The notes under the pieces are model-generated. The model saw only the letters and a program-made list of their open reading frames with translations, had not been told where the DNA came from and did not search any database. From Acrocarpospora pleiomorpha (GTDB lineage Bacteria; Actinomycetota; Actinomycetes; Streptosporangiales; Streptosporangiaceae): a DNA stretch of 64,000 nucleotides. A program made the translations under genes and the position numbers. Shown in pieces: positions 50,084-59,161 of this stretch. Within the stretch, counting starts at the first letter, position 1. The number at the start of each line of letters is the position of its first letter. Where the stretch lies: assembly GCF_009687885.1 (NCBI RefSeq), contig NZ_BLAF01000008.1, positions 1-64,000 of the forward strand, given 5' to 3'.

Positions 50084-51436
50084 TCAGATGGCTTTGCCCG
50101 GGTTCATGATGTTCAACGGGTCGAAGACGGCCTTGATCTCCCGCTGCAGGTCCGTCACCACCGGCCCGGCCTCCAGCGCCAGCCAGCGCCGTTTCAGCAG
50201 GCCGACCCCGTGCTCCCCGGTCAGCGTCCCGCCCAGCCGCAGCGCGGCCCGGAACACCTCGTCGGCCGCGGCCCACACCTGCGGCGGCGGCTCGGTGAAC
50301 CCCCGGTCGAAGACGAACACCGGATGCACGTTGCCGTCGCCGGCGTGCGCCACCGTGCAGATCAGCACGTCGTGCCGGGCCGCGGCGGCCTCCACCTCCG
50401 AGATCATCTCCGGCAGCGCCGACCGGGGCACGCACACGTCCTCCACCAGGCACGCGCCCAGCCGCTCCTTCGCCTCGTACGCCAGCCGCCGCACCGCGAC
50501 CAGCTCCTCGGCCTCCTGGGGCGTGCTCGACACGGCGGCGAAGGTCGCGCCGTTCTCCTCGCAGAGCTCGCCCATCCTGGCGATGGCCGTGGCCGAGTCG
50601 GCGGCGTCGGACTGGCCGATCAGCATCGCCTGGGTGGCCGCCTCCAGGCCGATGTGCTTCCAGTCGTCGATGGCCTTCAGGGTGGCCCGGTCGAGCAGCT
50701 CCAGCATGGACGGCTGGCACCCGGCCGCGATGATCGCCGCCACCGCCGCGGCCGCGTCCCGGAACGAGGTGAACTCGGCCGCGATCGTGGCGGGCGGCTC
50801 GGCGGGCGCGCGGCGCAGCCGCAGGGTGGCCTCGGTGATCACGCCCAGGGTGCCCTCGGAGCCGACGAACAGGCCGGTGAGGTCGTAGCCGGTGACGCCC
50901 TTCATGGTGCGGCGGCCGGTGTTCAGGACGCGCCCGTCGGCCAGCACGACCTCCAGGCCGAGGGTGGAGTCGCGGGTGACGCCGTATTTCACGCAGCGCA
51001 GGCCGCCCGCGTTGGTGGCCAGGTTGCCGCCGATGGTGGAAATTTCATAGGAGGAGGGGTCAGGGGCGTACATCAGGCCGTGGGCGCGGGCGGCGCGGTC
51101 CAGGTCGGCGGTGATCACTCCGGGCTGGGCGACCGCGATCTCGTCGGCCGGGGAGAGCTCGGTGATGGCGGTCATCCGGTGCAGGGACAGGATCAGGCAG
51201 CCCTCGACGGCGGTGGCCGCGCCCGCGAGGCCGGTCCCGGCGCCGCGTGGCACCACCGGCACCCGGTTCGCGGTCGCCCACTTCAGCGTGGTCGCGACCT
51301 CGTCGCGGGAGCGGGCGAGCACCGCTCCTGCGGCCTGTCCAGGGCCGAGGAACGTGCGGTCGCGGGCGTAGGAGTCGATCACGTCCGGATCGGTGACGAC
51401 GCGGCCTTCCGGAAGAGCGGCGATGAGGTCTTTCAC
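50084..51436 (-). CDS. FAD-linked oxidase, glycolate/D-lactate dehydrogenase type
   Basis: 450 residues from GTG 51436. FAD-binding PCMH domain with VPVVPRGAGTGLAGAATAVEG, SSYEISTIGGNLATNAGG and YDLTGLFVGSEGTLGVITEA; C-terminal domain with HAGDGNVHPVF and TGEHGVGLLKRRWL. Family of GlcD/D-lactate dehydrogenases. A cytosolic or membrane-associated oxidoreductase passing electrons to quinone or a partner; no iron-sulphur partner beside it. Confidence 0.9.
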   Translation of the reverse strand: MKDLIAALPEGRVVTDPDVIDSYARDRTFLGPGQAAGAVLARSRDEVATTLKWATANRVPVVPRGAGTGLAGAATAVEGCLILSLHRMTAITELSPADEIAVAQPGVITADLDRAARAHGLMYAPDPSSYEISTIGGNLATNAGGLRCVKYGVTRDSTLGLEVVLADGRVLNTGRRTMKGVTGYDLTGLFVGSEGTLGVITEATLRLRRAPAEPPATIAAEFTSFRDAAAAVAAIIAAGCQPSMLELLDRATLKAIDDWKHIGLEAATQAMLIGQSDAADSATAIARMGELCEENGATFAAVSSTPQEAEELVAVRRLAYEAKERLGACLVEDVCVPRSALPEMISEVEAAAARHDVLICTVAHAGDGNVHPVFVFDRGFTEPPPQVWAAADEVFRAALRLGGTLTGEHGVGLLKRRWLALEAGPVVTDLQREIKAVFDPLNIMNPGKAI

Positions 51437-51560
51437 GGTTTCGACCCTATGGCCGGATTCGGAGTGAGTGTGAACACCCCGAAAGGATGTTCTGGCCTTT
51501 CCGAAGGGCCATAGCGGTGCTTGTGTGGAAAGCACCCTTGATCTCGGAAGGAGGGCGAAG

Positions 51561-51794
51561 ATGACCGGAACTCGCACGACTTTCCATGACTTACTCGCGC
51601 CCTGCGGACGGAAGGGTGGTGGTGAGCACTTCGTCGAAGAGGACGGCGACGGGCTCCTGATCCGGGACGACTACTTCGACTGCGGCTGCCGCAGGATGCG
51701 CCACGAGTACCACGACGGCAGCATCCACGTGCACGCCACCCGTCACGACGGCCGCAGGGTGAGCGACGAGTTCGGCCCGGATCATGGCTGCTGA
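51561..51794 (+). CDS. 77-residue Cys/His-rich protein leading the fumarate reductase operon
   Basis: ATG 51561 follows GGAAGGAGGG. Residues include [39 protein letters not shown] and a final DHGC: four Cys and about eight His. This is the make-up of a small metal-binding protein, possibly for iron or an iron-sulphur/flavin maturation step. Its stop lies 11 bases past the frdA start, so the two are translated in coupled fashion. Family not recognised. Confidence 0.75.
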   Translation: MTGTRTTFHDLLAPCGRKGGGEHFVEEDGDGLLIRDDYFDCGCRRMRHEYHDGSIHVHATRHDGRRVSDEFGPDHGC

Positions 51795-53538
51795 GGCGGC
51801 CGAGGAGGTCGACGTTCTTATCGTGGGCGGCGGCGGCGCCGGTCTGCGCGCGGCCATCGCGGTCGCCGAGACCGAGCCGGGCGCCACGGTGGCCATCCTG
51901 TCCAAGGTCTACCCGATGCGCAGCCACACCGTGAGCGCCGAAGGCGGCGCCGCCGCCGTGATCGGCCTGGCCGACAGCCTCGACGAGCACGCCTACGACA
52001 CCATCTCCGGCGGCGACTGGCTCTGCGACCAGGACGCCGTCGAGGCGTTCGTCCGGGAGGCCCCGCGCGAGCTGATCCGGCTCGAACACTGGGGCTGCCC
52101 GTGGAGCAGGGAACCGGACGGCCGGGTCGCGGTCCGCCCGTTCGGCGGGATGAAGCAGCTGCGCACCTGGTACGCCGCCGACAAGACCGGCTTCCATCTG
52201 CTGCACACCCTCTTCCAGACCAGCCTCAAGCACACCGAGATCAAACGGTTCGACGAGTGGTACGCCACCCGCCTGGTCACCGACGGCGAGCGCGTGCACG
52301 GCGTCACCGCGATCGACATCAGAACCGGCCGGATCGACACCATCGCCGCCCGCGCCGTCATCCTGGCCACCGGCGGCTGCGGCCAGGTCTTCCCCTTCAC
52401 CACCAACGCCGCCATCAAGACCGGCGACGGCATGGCCCTGGCCTACCGGGCCGGAGCCCCGCTCAAGGACATGGAGTTCATCCAGTACCACCCCACCGGG
52501 CTGCCGTTCACCGGCATCCTCATCACCGAGGCGGCCCGGGCCGAAGGCGGCTGGCTGATCAACAAGGACGGCTACCGCTACCTGCAGGACTACGACCTCG
52601 GCGTGCCCACCGACACGCCGAAGCTGCGCAGCATGGAGCTCGGCCCGCGGGACCGGCTGTCCCAGGCGTTCGTGCACGAGATGCGGCGCGGGCGAACCGT
52701 GGAGACCCCGTACGGGCAGGTCACCTACCTCGACCTGCGCCATCTCGGCGAAGCCAAGATCAACGCGCGGATCCCGTTCGTCCGGGAGCTGTGCCTGAGC
52801 TACGAGAAGCTCGACCCGGTCACCGATCTGATCCCGGTGCGGCCGGTGGTGCACTACATGATGGGCGGCGTGCACACCGGCGTGGCCGGGGAGACGCCGG
52901 TGCGGGGCCTGTACGCGGCGGGGGAGACCGCGTGCGTGAGCATCAACGGCGCCAACCGGCTGGGGTCCAACTCGCTGCCCGAGTGCCTGGTGTTCGGGGC
53001 GCGGGCCGGGGCGGCGGCGGCGCGGTACGCCGTACAGGCCGCAGCGCCGGACCAGCAGGCCGTCCGGGCGCAGGGCGCGGACGAGCGGCGGCGGCTGGAA
53101 CGGGAGCGGGACGGGCGGGACGGCGGCCGGGAGCGGATCTCCGAGGTGCGCGCCCTGATGCGGCGCACGCTGGAGGAGTCGGCCGGCATCTACCGCGACC
53201 GCGACTCCCTGGAGAAGGCCGCCGGAACCCTCGCCGACCTGCGGGAACGCGCCGCCGTGGCGCGGCTGGAGGATCGCAGCGCCGCCTTCAACACCGAGCT
53301 GCTGGCCGGGCTCGAACTCGGCTCCATGCTGGACGTGGCCGAGACCATCGTGGCCTCCGCCCTCAACCGCGAGGAGTCGCGCGGCGCGCACCAGCGCACC
53401 GACTTCCCGGCCCGCGACGACGCGGCCTTCCTCGCGCACACCCTGGCCCATCGCGGCCCCGACGGGACGCCGAGGCTCAGCCTGCTGCCCGTCACGATCA
53501 CACGCTGGCCCCCGGGCGAGAGGGTCTACGGACGATGA
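51784..53538 (+). CDS. frdA: Fumarate reductase/succinate dehydrogenase flavoprotein subunit
   Basis: 584 residues. FAD fold [18 protein letters not shown]; the covalent-FAD His in [14 protein letters not shown] (His 48); active-site [25 protein letters not shown]-like and [19 protein letters not shown]. The Cys/His organisation and the four-gene order FrdA-B-C-D are those of the quinol:fumarate reductase of mycobacteria and E. coli. Coupled to FrdB by a 4-base overlap. Confidence 0.95.
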   Translation: MAAEAAEEVDVLIVGGGGAGLRAAIAVAETEPGATVAILSKVYPMRSHTVSAEGGAAAVIGLADSLDEHAYDTISGGDWLCDQDAVEAFVREAPRELIRLEHWGCPWSREPDGRVAVRPFGGMKQLRTWYAADKTGFHLLHTLFQTSLKHTEIKRFDEWYATRLVTDGERVHGVTAIDIRTGRIDTIAARAVILATGGCGQVFPFTTNAAIKTGDGMALAYRAGAPLKDMEFIQYHPTGLPFTGILITEAARAEGGWLINKDGYRYLQDYDLGVPTDTPKLRSMELGPRDRLSQAFVHEMRRGRTVETPYGQVTYLDLRHLGEAKINARIPFVRELCLSYEKLDPVTDLIPVRPVVHYMMGGVHTGVAGETPVRGLYAAGETACVSINGANRLGSNSLPECLVFGARAGAAAARYAVQAAAPDQQAVRAQGADERRRLERERDGRDGGRERISEVRALMRRTLEESAGIYRDRDSLEKAAGTLADLRERAAVARLEDRSAAFNTELLAGLELGSMLDVAETIVASALNREESRGAHQRTDFPARDDAAFLAHTLAHRGPDGTPRLSLLPVTITRWPPGERVYGR

Positions 53539-54245
53539 TCCTGAGAGTGAACCGCTACCGGCCGGGCGTGGACGACGCGCCGGTGTTCCAGGACTACGAG
53601 GTGCCGGACCGGGAGGACTGGGCGATCCTGGACGCCCTCACCCATATCAAGGACACGGTCGACGGCACGCTGTCGTTCCGCTGGTCGTGCCGGATGGGGA
53701 TCTGCGGGTCCTGCGGCATGAACGTCAACGGGGAGCCCAAGCTGACCTGCGGCACGTTCCTGACCGACTACTCCGGGCCGGTGACGGTGGAGCCGCTGCG
53801 CGGGTTCCCGGTGATCAGGGACCTGGTGGTGGACATCGACCCGTTCCTGGCCAACCTGTCGAAGGTCAGCCCGTGGCTGGTCCGGGAGGGGGAGGAGCCG
53901 GAGACGGAGTTCGCGCAGACGCCGGAGCAGTTGGAGGCGTACAAGCAGTATTCGATGTGCATCAACTGCATGCTCTGCTACTCCGCCTGCCCGGTCTACG
54001 TGCTCGACCCGGACTTCCTCGGGCCCGCCGCGATCGCGCTGGCGCAGCGCTACAACCTGGACTCGCGGGACATGGGGGACCGTTTCGACGTGCTCTCCGC
54101 CGAGGAGGGCGTGTGGGGGTGCACGTTCGTCGGCGAGTGCACCTCCGCCTGCCCGAAGCACGTGGACCCGGCCGAGGCCATCCAGCGCTACAAGCTGACC
54201 GCCGCGATGCGCAGCGTGCTGCCGTTCACCAGGAGGCGGTCGTGA
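53535..54245 (+). CDS. frdB: Fumarate reductase iron-sulphur subunit
   Basis: 236 residues. [2Fe-2S] motif [21 protein letters not shown] region (about residues 52-71), [4Fe-4S] [12 protein letters not shown] and [3Fe-4S] [13 protein letters not shown]. Carries electrons from quinol to the flavin. Overlaps frdA upstream and frdC downstream. Confidence 0.95.
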   Translation: MILRVNRYRPGVDDAPVFQDYEVPDREDWAILDALTHIKDTVDGTLSFRWSCRMGICGSCGMNVNGEPKLTCGTFLTDYSGPVTVEPLRGFPVIRDLVVDIDPFLANLSKVSPWLVREGEEPETEFAQTPEQLEAYKQYSMCINCMLCYSACPVYVLDPDFLGPAAIALAQRYNLDSRDMGDRFDVLSAEEGVWGCTFVGECTSACPKHVDPAEAIQRYKLTAAMRSVLPFTRRRS

Positions 54246-54610
54246 GCTACTCGCCGCCGCGCGACCGGCTCTGGTTTCTGCGCCGCCGCGCCTACCTGGT
54301 GTTCGTGCTGCGCGAGCTGACCAGCGTCTTCGTGGCCTGGTCGATCGTCTACCTGATCCTGCTCCTGGACGCGGCCATGACCGGCGCGCTGCCGGCGTTC
54401 TGGGCCTGGGCGGGCGCCCCCTGGGTGGTCGCGGTGAACGTGCTCGCGTTCGCCGCCACCGCCTTCCACGCGGTCACCTTCCTCAACCTCGCGCCGAAGG
54501 CCACCGTGATCCGGCTGGACGGGTGGCGGGTGCCCGACTTCATGATCTCGGGCGGGAACTTCTCGGCCTGGCTGGTGGTCTCCGCGCTCATCCTGTGGGT
54601 GCTGTCGTGA
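54242..54610 (+). CDS. frdC: Fumarate reductase membrane anchor subunit C
   Basis: 122 residues from GTG 54242 that overlaps the frdB stop (GTGA). Three hydrophobic segments, with the pattern [19 protein letters not shown] at the N-terminus as in FrdC. Anchors FrdAB and helps form the quinol site. A longer upstream reading belongs to the frdB frame shift. Confidence 0.88.
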   Translation: MSYSPPRDRLWFLRRRAYLVFVLRELTSVFVAWSIVYLILLLDAAMTGALPAFWAWAGAPWVVAVNVLAFAATAFHAVTFLNLAPKATVIRLDGWRVPDFMISGGNFSAWLVVSALILWVLS

Positions 54611-54948
54611 GCCCGCTGCGGCGGCGGGCGGAGCCGTACCTGTGGCTGCTGTTCGGGGGCGGCGGGGTGGTGTCGGCGATGACCCTGCCCGCGCTGGTGC
54701 TGATCCTGGGCGTGCTGGTCCCGCTCGGGGTCCTGTCAAGGCCGGATCTGACTGCGCTGCTGTCAAATGTGCTGGTCCGGCTGGCGCTCGTCGGGCTGGT
54801 TCTGCTGGCGCTCTTCCACGCGGCGCACCGGATCAGATTCACCGCCGAGGAACTGCTCGGGATCGCCCGCTGGGACCGCCTCATCGCGCTGACCTGCTAC
54901 GGCCTCGCCCTGGCCGGAACCGCCATTACCGTGTTGATCTTGTTCTGA
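54607..54948 (+). CDS. frdD: Fumarate reductase membrane anchor subunit D
   Basis: 113 residues from GTG 54607 overlapping the frdC stop. Begins [20 protein letters not shown], typical of FrdD, with three hydrophobic segments. Completes frdABCD. Anaerobic or oxygen-limited use as quinol:fumarate reductase is the usual role; in actinomycetes the enzyme may also serve as an electron sink. Confidence 0.88.
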   Translation: MSPLRRRAEPYLWLLFGGGGVVSAMTLPALVLILGVLVPLGVLSRPDLTALLSNVLVRLALVGLVLLALFHAAHRIRFTAEELLGIARWDRLIALTCYGLALAGTAITVLILF

Positions 54949-55146
54949 CTCCCCGTGTGACAAATACAGATCGATTACGGTTTCGCAACATCACCAGTTG
55001 ACTTTACCAATGCATTACTCGTTCATCTAACGTCCGGCATGCGGCGTGTGTGGCCTTCTGTCACATGCGTCGTAATGCGGCGCAGGCAGGCCTCGTCCGG
55101 CTCGCGTCGCGTGGGCGCGCGACATCCCTAGCGCGTCTCGGATGTC

Positions 55147-55163
55147 GCCCGGTAACCCCGGGC
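55147..55163 (+). promoter_or_regulatory. Hairpin immediately before the ribosome site of the M6 protease
   Basis: GCCCGG-TAACC-CCGGGC. It ends one base before AGGGAGGG, which is followed by TTG 55179. It could limit ribosome access or protect the transcript. A TTGACT box lies further up at 54998. Confidence 0.4.
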
Positions 55164-55178
55164 AGGGAGGGACATACC

Positions 55179-58007
55179 TTGTCAGGCAGAACATCCTCAG
55201 GACGGGTCCGGCGTCTGGCCGCCATCGTGCCCGCCCTCGGCCTCGCGGCAGCGGGACTCGTGGCCATTCCCGGGGCCACGGTCACCATCGCGGCGGCCGA
55301 CACCACGGTGGCCAACTACATCCCGTCAGCCAGCGACTACTACATCAACTACGCGCCCCCGACGGTCCAGGGAGACGTCTCCTCCCGGGACGAGGAGCGC
55401 ATCACCACCGGCTCCCAGAGCCGGGCCGGCCGGTCCGCGCAGGAAACCACCGCGCACACCATCGACCGCAAGTACGCGGGCGGCAACCCCGTCGCGGCCC
55501 GCAGGCTCGCCGAGAACGAGCGGCGCGCCGTCAGGACCGGCAAGAACCCGTTCGAGTTCATCTTCAAGAAGGCCGGCACCAAGCAGACCGCGAAGCTGCT
55601 GACGCTGCTGGTCGAGTTCAACGAGAACGCCAACGACGACTTCTCCGGCTTCAGCCGCCAGGAGTCCACGGCGACCCCGAACACCTGCGTGGTGGAGCCG
55701 GCCGGAACCAAGGTCAACGGCCCGCTGCACAACAAGATCCCGAACCCGGCGACCCTCCCCGGTCCCGGCAAGGACAACAACTCGATGTGGGTATCGGACT
55801 TCAGCACCGACCACTTCAACAAGATGCTCTACACCGACAAGGGGATCACCACCCGGGTCCGTCCGGACCTGAAGGACCCCCGCGACGGCAAGAGCGGCAT
55901 CGACATCTCCGGCTTCACCATGAAGAAGATGTACGAGGAGATGTCCAAGGGCGCCTACACCGTCACCGGCGCGGCCGTGGGCTGGCTGAAGGTCCCCCAC
56001 TCCGAGGGCTGGTACGGCGCCGCCGAGTGCAACCCGGCCGGCAACAACGCCCCGCAGAACATGAACGGCCACCCCGACAACCCCGCAGGACCGGCGCAGC
56101 TCGGCATCGACGCGGTCAACGTGCTGGCCGCCCAGCAGCCGAACTTCCCGTGGGCCGACTACGACGTCGAGGACGTCAGCGACGCCGACGGCGACGGCAA
56201 CCTCCTGGAGCCGGACGGCGTCATCGACCACCTGGTGCTGGTGCACGCCGGTGAGGACAAGTCCGGCGGCGGCGGCGCGGAGAACACTTACGCCATCTGG
56301 GCGCACTCCGCCACCATCCCCGGCGGCTACACCATCCCCGGCACCGGCAAGCGCATCTCCAACTACATCGTGCAGCCCGAGGACTCCGGCGTCGGCGTCT
56401 TCGCCCACGAGTACGGCCACGACCTGGGCCTGCCCGACCTGTACGACTCCACCGGCGGGGGCGACTCCAGCGTCGAGTTCTGGGACCTCATGTCGACCGG
56501 CTCGCACTCCGGGCCGATCTTCCAGTCGATGCCCGCCCACATGGGCGCCTGGGACAAGTGGGTGCTCGGCTGGGTGAACCCGAAGGCCCTCAACCCCGGT
56601 GACGGCACCAAGCTCGTCACCGTCGGCCAGGCCTCGCGCACGCCCAAGCTGACCGAGGACGGCGTCCGCGTCAACCTGCCGAACAAGTCGGTCACCATGA
56701 CGACCCCGCACAGCGGCGCCAACGCCTGGTGGACCGGCAACGACCAGAACTGGGCCGACGTGCGGCTCACCCGCACGGTCGACGTGCCGGCCGGCTCCGA
56801 TGTGAAGTTCTGGATGTGGAACGACTACGTCATCGAGGCGGACTGGGACTTCGGCTTCGTCGAGGTCTCCACCGACGGCGGCGCCACCTGGACCGAGCAG
56901 AAGATCTTCACCGAGGGCGGCGCGCTCGTCTCCACCGACGACGGCTACGCCGACCCCAACAACCGCATGCAGGACTTCGGCGGCAAGAAGTACGGCCTGA
57001 CCGACCACACCGAGGGCTGGCGGCACGACTACATCGACCTCGCCCCGTTCGCGGGCCAGACCGTCCAGGTCCGGCTGCGGTACGCGACGGACGAGGCGTT
57101 CGTGGAGCGCGGCTGGTTCGCCGACGACTTCTCGCTCACCAACGGCGGGACCACCGTCTGGAGCGACGACGTCGAGGGCGGCGCCAACGGCTGGACCCCC
57201 GCCGTCACCACCTTCACCGACACCCGGGGCGCCGGCTGGACGCGGCACTCCGGCACCGTCATCACGGAGCTGTTCTATCTGGCCGAGTGGCGGAACTACG
57301 ACGGGTTCGACCAGGGCCTGGCGTACACCTACGACACCACCTACCAGCGGAACAACGTCTGGAAGGTGGAGAAGGTCAAGTACAACGCGCCAGGCCTGCT
57401 GGTCTGGCTGCGGGACGCGTCCTTCGCCGCCAACAGCGTGGCGGCCAACCTGCTGTCGCTGCCGTCGCTCGGCTCGAAGGGCGAGATGCTGCTGGTGGAC
57501 TCGCACTTCGACCCGCTGCGCCGGTCCGGTGTCGCGGCCACGAAGGACCCCAGCGTCCTGAAGAACATCCCGATGCGCCCGCAGGCCTCCAACGCGGCCT
57601 TCGGCTTCAACAAGACCTACCCGTTCAAGGAGTGCCTGGAGGCCGCGGGCGAGCCGTTCAGCGAGTACTGCACCTCGTTCCCGGCGCAGAACCCGGTCAA
57701 GGCGTTCACCGACGCCAAGACCTGGTACCCGGGCATCGAGGACCGCGGCGCCCAGGGCCTGTTCGCCCGTAACCGCGACGCCTCGGCGGTCGTGCCCTCC
57801 AAGGACGACCAGCAGTACAGCGTCCGCGTCGTCAACCCGGACGGCTCACCGGCCACCGGGCTCTACGGCGAGGACTTCCTCGGCTTCACCCTCGGCACCG
57901 GCAACCCCGGCGACGAGGGCAAGCAGCAGGGCGTGCAGATCAAGCTGATCAGCCCGCTCCCGCTCAACCTCGGAGTCATCCTTCAGGTGACGGCGGCGAA
58001 GAAGTAA
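55179..58007 (+). CDS. Secreted M6-family metalloprotease (immune inhibitor A-like)
   Basis: 942 residues from TTG 55179, chosen because AGGGAGGG precedes it and a signal peptide follows at once (VRRLAAIVPALGLAAAGLVA). The zinc site is HEYGHDLGLPD (about residue 410), followed by the immune-inhibitor-A (M6) domain with FWDLMSTGSHSG. Further on, an MAM/jelly-roll-type region with DFGFVEVSTDGGATW, and a C-terminal domain. Such enzymes degrade host or environmental proteins. The monocistronic gene is preceded by about 230 noncoding bases. Confidence 0.9.
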   Translation: MSGRTSSGRVRRLAAIVPALGLAAAGLVAIPGATVTIAAADTTVANYIPSASDYYINYAPPTVQGDVSSRDEERITTGSQSRAGRSAQETTAHTIDRKYAGGNPVAARRLAENERRAVRTGKNPFEFIFKKAGTKQTAKLLTLLVEFNENANDDFSGFSRQESTATPNTCVVEPAGTKVNGPLHNKIPNPATLPGPGKDNNSMWVSDFSTDHFNKMLYTDKGITTRVRPDLKDPRDGKSGIDISGFTMKKMYEEMSKGAYTVTGAAVGWLKVPHSEGWYGAAECNPAGNNAPQNMNGHPDNPAGPAQLGIDAVNVLAAQQPNFPWADYDVEDVSDADGDGNLLEPDGVIDHLVLVHAGEDKSGGGGAENTYAIWAHSATIPGGYTIPGTGKRISNYIVQPEDSGVGVFAHEYGHDLGLPDLYDSTGGGDSSVEFWDLMSTGSHSGPIFQSMPAHMGAWDKWVLGWVNPKALNPGDGTKLVTVGQASRTPKLTEDGVRVNLPNKSVTMTTPHSGANAWWTGNDQNWADVRLTRTVDVPAGSDVKFWMWNDYVIEADWDFGFVEVSTDGGATWTEQKIFTEGGALVSTDDGYADPNNRMQDFGGKKYGLTDHTEGWRHDYIDLAPFAGQTVQVRLRYATDEAFVERGWFADDFSLTNGGTTVWSDDVEGGANGWTPAVTTFTDTRGAGWTRHSGTVITELFYLAEWRNYDGFDQGLAYTYDTTYQRNNVWKVEKVKYNAPGLLVWLRDASFAANSVAANLLSLPSLGSKGEMLLVDSHFDPLRRSGVAATKDPSVLKNIPMRPQASNAAFGFNKTYPFKECLEAAGEPFSEYCTSFPAQNPVKAFTDAKTWYPGIEDRGAQGLFARNRDASAVVPSKDDQQYSVRVVNPDGSPATGLYGEDFLGFTLGTGNPGDEGKQQGVQIKLISPLPLNLGVILQVTAAKK

Positions 58008-58012
58008 ACCGT

Positions 58013-58025
58013 TAGCATGTGATCA
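58013..58025 (+). promoter_or_regulatory. Candidate -10 element of a leaderless lipid-kinase transcript
   Basis: TAGCAT (58013-58018) ends six bases before ATG 58025, and no ribosome site is present in that space. It lies just downstream of the protease stop. Confidence 0.4.
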
Positions 58026-58954
58026 TGCGGAGCAAGGCAGACCATACGGCGGCCGTCCGGGAACACCGGAGGGCCGCCGTTGTGGTCAACACCAAGTCCC
58101 GGCGCGGGCGCAGGCACTACGACGAGGTGCTGCGCCTGATCCGGGCCGCCGGGTTCGCCCCGCTCGGGGTCTTCCCGGTGGAGGAGCCGAAGCGGCTCCG
58201 GGCCACCCTGGACGAGGCACTCGCGCTCGGCCCCGACCTGCTCATCGTGGGCGGCGGCGACGGCACGCTGAGCGCCGCGGTCAAGCAGCTGGCTCACCGC
58301 GACGTGGCGCTGGGCGTGCTCCCGCTGGGCACCACCAACAACTTCGCCCGCAGCCTCGGCCTGCCGCTGACCCGCACCGGCGCGGTCCGGATCTTCACCG
58401 AGGGCAAGGTCGCCGACATCGACCTGGGCCTGTGCGGCGACCGCCCGTTCGCCAACCTGGCCAGCTTCGGCGTCTCGGTGGAGGTGGCGGGCACGGTCAA
58501 ACCGTGGCTGAAGCGGGCGCTCGGCCGGGCCGCCTACCCGCTCACCGCGCTGACCATCCTGCCGGGCCACCACCCGTTCCGCGCGTTCATCACCGTGGAC
58601 GGCGTCCGGCACGAGCTGCTCACCCACCAGCTCAACATCGCCAACGGCCGGTTCCACGGCGGCTGGCAGATCGCCAGGGACATCAGCATCGACAACCGGC
58701 GTCTGGTCGCCTACCAGCTGGGTTCCGGCAAACGGTTACGGCTGCTGGTGGAGACCATGAACCGGGCCACCACCGGCAAGTGGCGCAGCCTGGCCGGGGG
58801 CCCCTTCGTGATCGGCCGGGAGATGCTGATCGAGACCGACCCGCCGATGGCCGCCGACATCGACGGCGAGGTACGGCTACGCACCCCCCTGACCCTCACC
58901 ACCATCCCGAACGGCGTCCGGGTCATGGTCGCCCAGGATTTCGTCGACACCTGA
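58025..58954 (+). CDS. Diacylglycerol/lipid kinase (DAGK catalytic domain)
   Basis: 309 residues from ATG 58025 (a GTG at 58019 also reads). DAGK pattern: AVVVNTKSRRGRRHYDEVL, VGGGDGTLSAAVKQLA (nucleotide-binding GGDGT) and PLGTTNNFARSLGLP. Phosphorylates diacylglycerol, sphingoid-like or related lipids. YegS/DgkB type. Converges with the small SNF2-linked gene and overlaps it by 78 bases. Confidence 0.9.
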   Translation: MRSKADHTAAVREHRRAAVVVNTKSRRGRRHYDEVLRLIRAAGFAPLGVFPVEEPKRLRATLDEALALGPDLLIVGGGDGTLSAAVKQLAHRDVALGVLPLGTTNNFARSLGLPLTRTGAVRIFTEGKVADIDLGLCGDRPFANLASFGVSVEVAGTVKPWLKRALGRAAYPLTALTILPGHHPFRAFITVDGVRHELLTHQLNIANGRFHGGWQIARDISIDNRRLVAYQLGSGKRLRLLVETMNRATTGKWRSLAGGPFVIGREMLIETDPPMAADIDGEVRLRTPLTLTTIPNGVRVMVAQDFVDT

Positions 58955-59161
58955 CGGCAGCCTCCGGTAGGCCGGGCGGAGCAGGTCCAGCAGCGGGATG
59001 TGCCTGATCTTGATCGGCGGCGGCTCCAGCGCGCGCAGCAGCAGGTCCGCGGGGGTGGCCACGCTCGGGTGCTCCTTCAGCCGGGCCAGCGAGACCGAGG
59101 GCCCGTAGAAGTCGTCCAGCCGCTCCGCGAACGGCACGTCCTCGACGTCCAGGGGATCCAT
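58877..59161 (-). CDS. Small protein after the SNF2 helicase, like the tail of a SWIM zinc-finger partner
   Basis: 94 residues; ATG 59161 shares bases with the SNF2 stop (TGATG). It includes FAERLDDFYGPSVSLARLKE and DLLLRALEPPPIKIRHIPLL, then LLRPAYRRLPSG. In many actinomycetes the gene following this helicase encodes a SWIM zinc-finger protein with a similar C-terminal segment; here the SWIM part is absent, so this may be a truncated remnant or an independent small protein. Low certainty on homology. Overlaps the lipid kinase end. Confidence 0.5.
   Translation of the reverse strand: MDPLDVEDVPFAERLDDFYGPSVSLARLKEHPSVATPADLLLRALEPPPIKIRHIPLLDLLRPAYRRLPSGVDEILGDHDPDAVRDGGEGQGGA

Noticed and set aside
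51433-53451. Long minus-strand reading of about 672 residues
   Set aside because: Antisense of frdA and neighbouring sequence, no conserved motif.
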